A stretch of DNA of 7,908 nt, taken from contig JBHPJE010000026.1 of assembly GCA_042568205.1 (NCBI GenBank), positions 1-7,908 on the forward strand, written 5' to 3'. Below are positions 6,473-7,908 of the stretch, piece by piece. How positions within the stretch are numbered: the stretch's first letter is position 1; each line of letters starts with the position of its first letter. The position numbers and the translations under genes were made by a program. The notes beneath the pieces were generated by a model, which saw only the letters and a program-made list of their open reading frames with translations, was not told where the DNA came from and ran no database searches. The DNA is from JAUVDZ01 sp042568205 (GTDB lineage: Bacteria > Patescibacteriota > Gracilibacteria > UBA1369 > PNNO01).

Positions 6473-7908
6473 ATGAATATTACTAAAAATACATATTTGC
6501 AAACGAAATATACCTTGCTAGCAATTATTGGTATCATTTCATACTTTGCTATTTATCAAATAGCTCATGGTGCATATCAGGAAATGTTTACTATTAGTGC
6601 ATATTACTCGCCTATTGAGGGTCAGGAGAAATATGTAACTGGAAGTTTAGAGGGTGATATTCGATTAAATGGTAGTGGTGTAAATAGTGCTGATGGAACT
6701 CCAGTTTATCCAGGCATGATTGCAGCCCCATCAACATATGCTTTTGGTACAAAAATGAACGTTCCAGGTATTGGAATAGTAGCGGTTCATGATAGAGGTG
6801 GAGCTATAGTTCATGCAGGTGAAAGAGGTCAATATTATGATAGATTAGATATTTGGATGGGATATGGTGACAAAGGCTTAGGAAGAGCTTTAAATTGGGG
6901 GAAAAGAAACGTTGAAGTGACTGTATATGGAGTAGATCCTAGTTTAAAAGAAAACGTTTATTTAGAAGGATTTACTGAAGCAGAAAAATTTATGAAAAAT
7001 CTTATAAATACCCAAAAAATATTTAAAGATGATCTTTGGTTTGGAAATTCAGGAGATAGAGTCGGTGAATTACAAGAGTATCTTACTGATTTAGGATATT
7101 ATAAAGGGAAAATCGATAAATATTATGGAGATGCAGTTTATAAAGCGATAGTTCAATTCCAGTTAGATCAAAATATTATTGATAGAGAAGAAGAATTTGG
7201 AGCAGGTTATTTTGGGCCTAGAACTAGAGAAAAAATTGAAGCTGTGATTGAGAATAAGCGTAAAGATATATTACCTAGATATAACTTAGGTAAAGATGAT
7301 AATGGAGAAGAAGTAAAAAAACTCCAACAAGCGCTATATGATCTAGGTTATGATATTGATGTTAACGGGATTTATGATGAAAAAACTATTAAAGCTGTGT
7401 TTGAATTTCAAAAAGATAATGATGTTATAATTGATGAAAACGATATCGGAGCAGGATATTTCGGGCCTCAAACTTATGCAGTTTTAGCTCTTAAGGTAGA
7501 TGATTTAGATATAGATATCGAAGATGATTTACAAAGAGAAATTATTGCACAGGTTGAATTTGATGATTTTGATTTAAGCCTTCAATTAGGTGATTCTGGA
7601 GATGAAGTAAAAAAACTACAAGAAGAACTAAAGAAATTTAACTTATTCAGAACAGCACCAAGCGGATATTATGGAGCAGTTACAGAAAATGCTGTATTCA
7701 AATTTCAACAAATAAAGGGATTAGTTGCTGACAGAAATTCAATTGGAGCAGGTGTTTTTGGGCCAGTTACAAGACAATCAATGAATGGTGTACTTGGATA
7801 TAGAGCAAATACAAAACAACTGATTGCAAATAAAACTGCAACATTTAATGAAAACAAAAATACAAAAAGTTTCATAGCTAATATTTTACATCCTTCAAAT
7901 GATTCTGA
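6473..7908 (+). CDS. 3D-domain protein with three peptidoglycan-binding repeats (3' end outside window)
   Basis: Probable cell-wall protein; 478 codons are visible and the frame is still open at the right edge. Residues about 13-31 are hydrophobic behind a Lys-containing start, so this is a signal peptide or membrane anchor exporting the rest. Residues about 40-155 resemble the 3D domain, a double-psi beta-barrel related to MltA lytic transglycosylase and to YocH-type wall hydrolases: a YYSP start, a G-rich middle, HDRGGAI (Asp107), YDRLDIW (Asp123, Asp126) and an ALNWGKRNVEVTVYG end. Where the canonical domain has VAxDPxxIPxGT, this one reads AAPSTYAFGT (84-93), so one family aspartate is missing. 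Three peptidoglycan-binding modules of the PG_binding_1 type follow at about 188-261, 270-342 and 368-443, with an acidic linker before the third. The start at ATG 6473 fits the upstream promoter. Catalytic activity is uncertain; wall binding is a reasonable inference. Confidence 0.88.
   Translation, partial: MNITKNTYLQTKYTLLAIIGIISYFAIYQIAHGAYQEMFTISAYYSPIEGQEKYVTGSLEGDIRLNGSGVNSADGTPVYPGMIAAPSTYAFGTKMNVPGIGIVAVHDRGGAIVHAGERGQYYDRLDIWMGYGDKGLGRALNWGKRNVEVTVYGVDPSLKENVYLEGFTEAEKFMKNLINTQKIFKDDLWFGNSGDRVGELQEYLTDLGYYKGKIDKYYGDAVYKAIVQFQLDQNIIDREEEFGAGYFGPRTREKIEAVIENKRKDILPRYNLGKDDNGEEVKKLQQALYDLGYDIDVNGIYDEKTIKAVFEFQKDNDVIIDENDIGAGYFGPQTYAVLALKVDDLDIDIEDDLQREIIAQVEFDDFDLSLQLGDSGDEVKKLQEELKKFNLFRTAPSGYYGAVTENAVFKFQQIKGLVADRNSIGAGVFGPVTRQSMNGVLGYRANTKQLIANKTATFNENKNTKSFIANILHPSNDS
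7034..7801 (+). repeat. three tandem peptidoglycan-binding modules (protein-level repeat)
   Basis: The three copies span 7034-7255, 7280-7498 and 7574-7801. Each has the pattern G-x-G-(D/E)-x-V-x-x-LQ, then a G-Y-Y/G-x-Y step, then (A)-V/I-x-x-FQ, and ends with GAG-(Y/V)-FGP-x-T. The GAG-x-FGP blocks start at residues 243, 326 and 425 of the protein. DNA is also partly conserved: the 21 bases coding for this block differ at two positions between copies 1 and 2 and at three between copies 1 and 3. This suggests duplication within the gene with selection on the motif. The longer gap before copy 3 is filled by an Asp/Glu-rich linker (343-367). Confidence 0.8.

Noticed and set aside
2..7908. Alternative genetic code (TGA read as Gly, as in SR1/Gracilibacteria)
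   Set aside because: The long genes are uninterrupted under the standard bacterial code, and glycine is encoded by ordinary GGN codons, with no in-frame TGA at conserved Gly positions.
2006..7908. aspS, ATPase and wall-protein genes as one operon
   Set aside because: A terminator and separate -10 boxes lie between them, and the last gap is 160 bp with its own extended -10 promoter.

Overview
The window is AT-rich bacterial DNA with four substantial genes on the + strand and one small possible gene on the - strand. The gene set suggests a member of the Candidate Phyla Radiation (Patescibacteria): strong preference for A/T-ending codons and AGA for Arg, a membrane-anchored VirD4/TraG-like ATPase with no type IV secretion neighbours, and a 3D-domain protein with repeated peptidoglycan-binding modules. 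This placement is an inference from gene style, since no rRNA or other phylogenetic marker could be compared here. The ordinary bacterial code fits. TGA is never needed as a sense codon in the long genes, which argues against the SR1/Gracilibacteria code.

Layout: (1) 2-1744, the C-terminal half of the replicative DNA polymerase III alpha subunit (dnaE), cut by the left edge. (2) 1746-1931 on the - strand, a 61-codon frame of unknown function, convergent with dnaE and one base away from its stop. (3) 1932-2005, a 74-bp divergent intergenic region carrying a good sigma70-type promoter for aspS. (4) 2006-3775, a complete aspartyl-tRNA synthetase whose anticodon-domain residues look like the non-discriminating (Asp/Asn) type. 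(5) 3776-3852, a compact junction in which the aspS intrinsic terminator ends 4 nt before the -10 box of the next promoter. (6) 3853-6312, an 819-residue membrane-anchored VirD4/TraG-like P-loop ATPase. A TTG 36 nt upstream is in frame but lies inside the terminator/promoter and is not the start. (7) 6313-6472, a 160-bp intergenic region with an extended -10 promoter and little else. (8) 6473 to the right edge, an anchored or secreted cell-wall protein with a 3D domain and three peptidoglycan-binding repeats, cut by the edge.

The genes do not look like one operon. aspS, the ATPase gene and the wall-protein gene each have their own recognisable promoter, and aspS has its own terminator. All three promoters predict short leaders (about 18-26 nt) with no Shine-Dalgarno sequence, pointing to SD-independent translation initiation. 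dnaE and aspS are housekeeping. The ATPase and the wall protein both belong to the cell envelope and may be functionally linked, but the only evidence for that is adjacency. I see no CRISPR array, insertion sequence, tRNA, rRNA or defence locus. The most novel material is the orphan envelope ATPase with its poorly characterised N-terminal half, and the wall protein with a non-canonical 3D motif.
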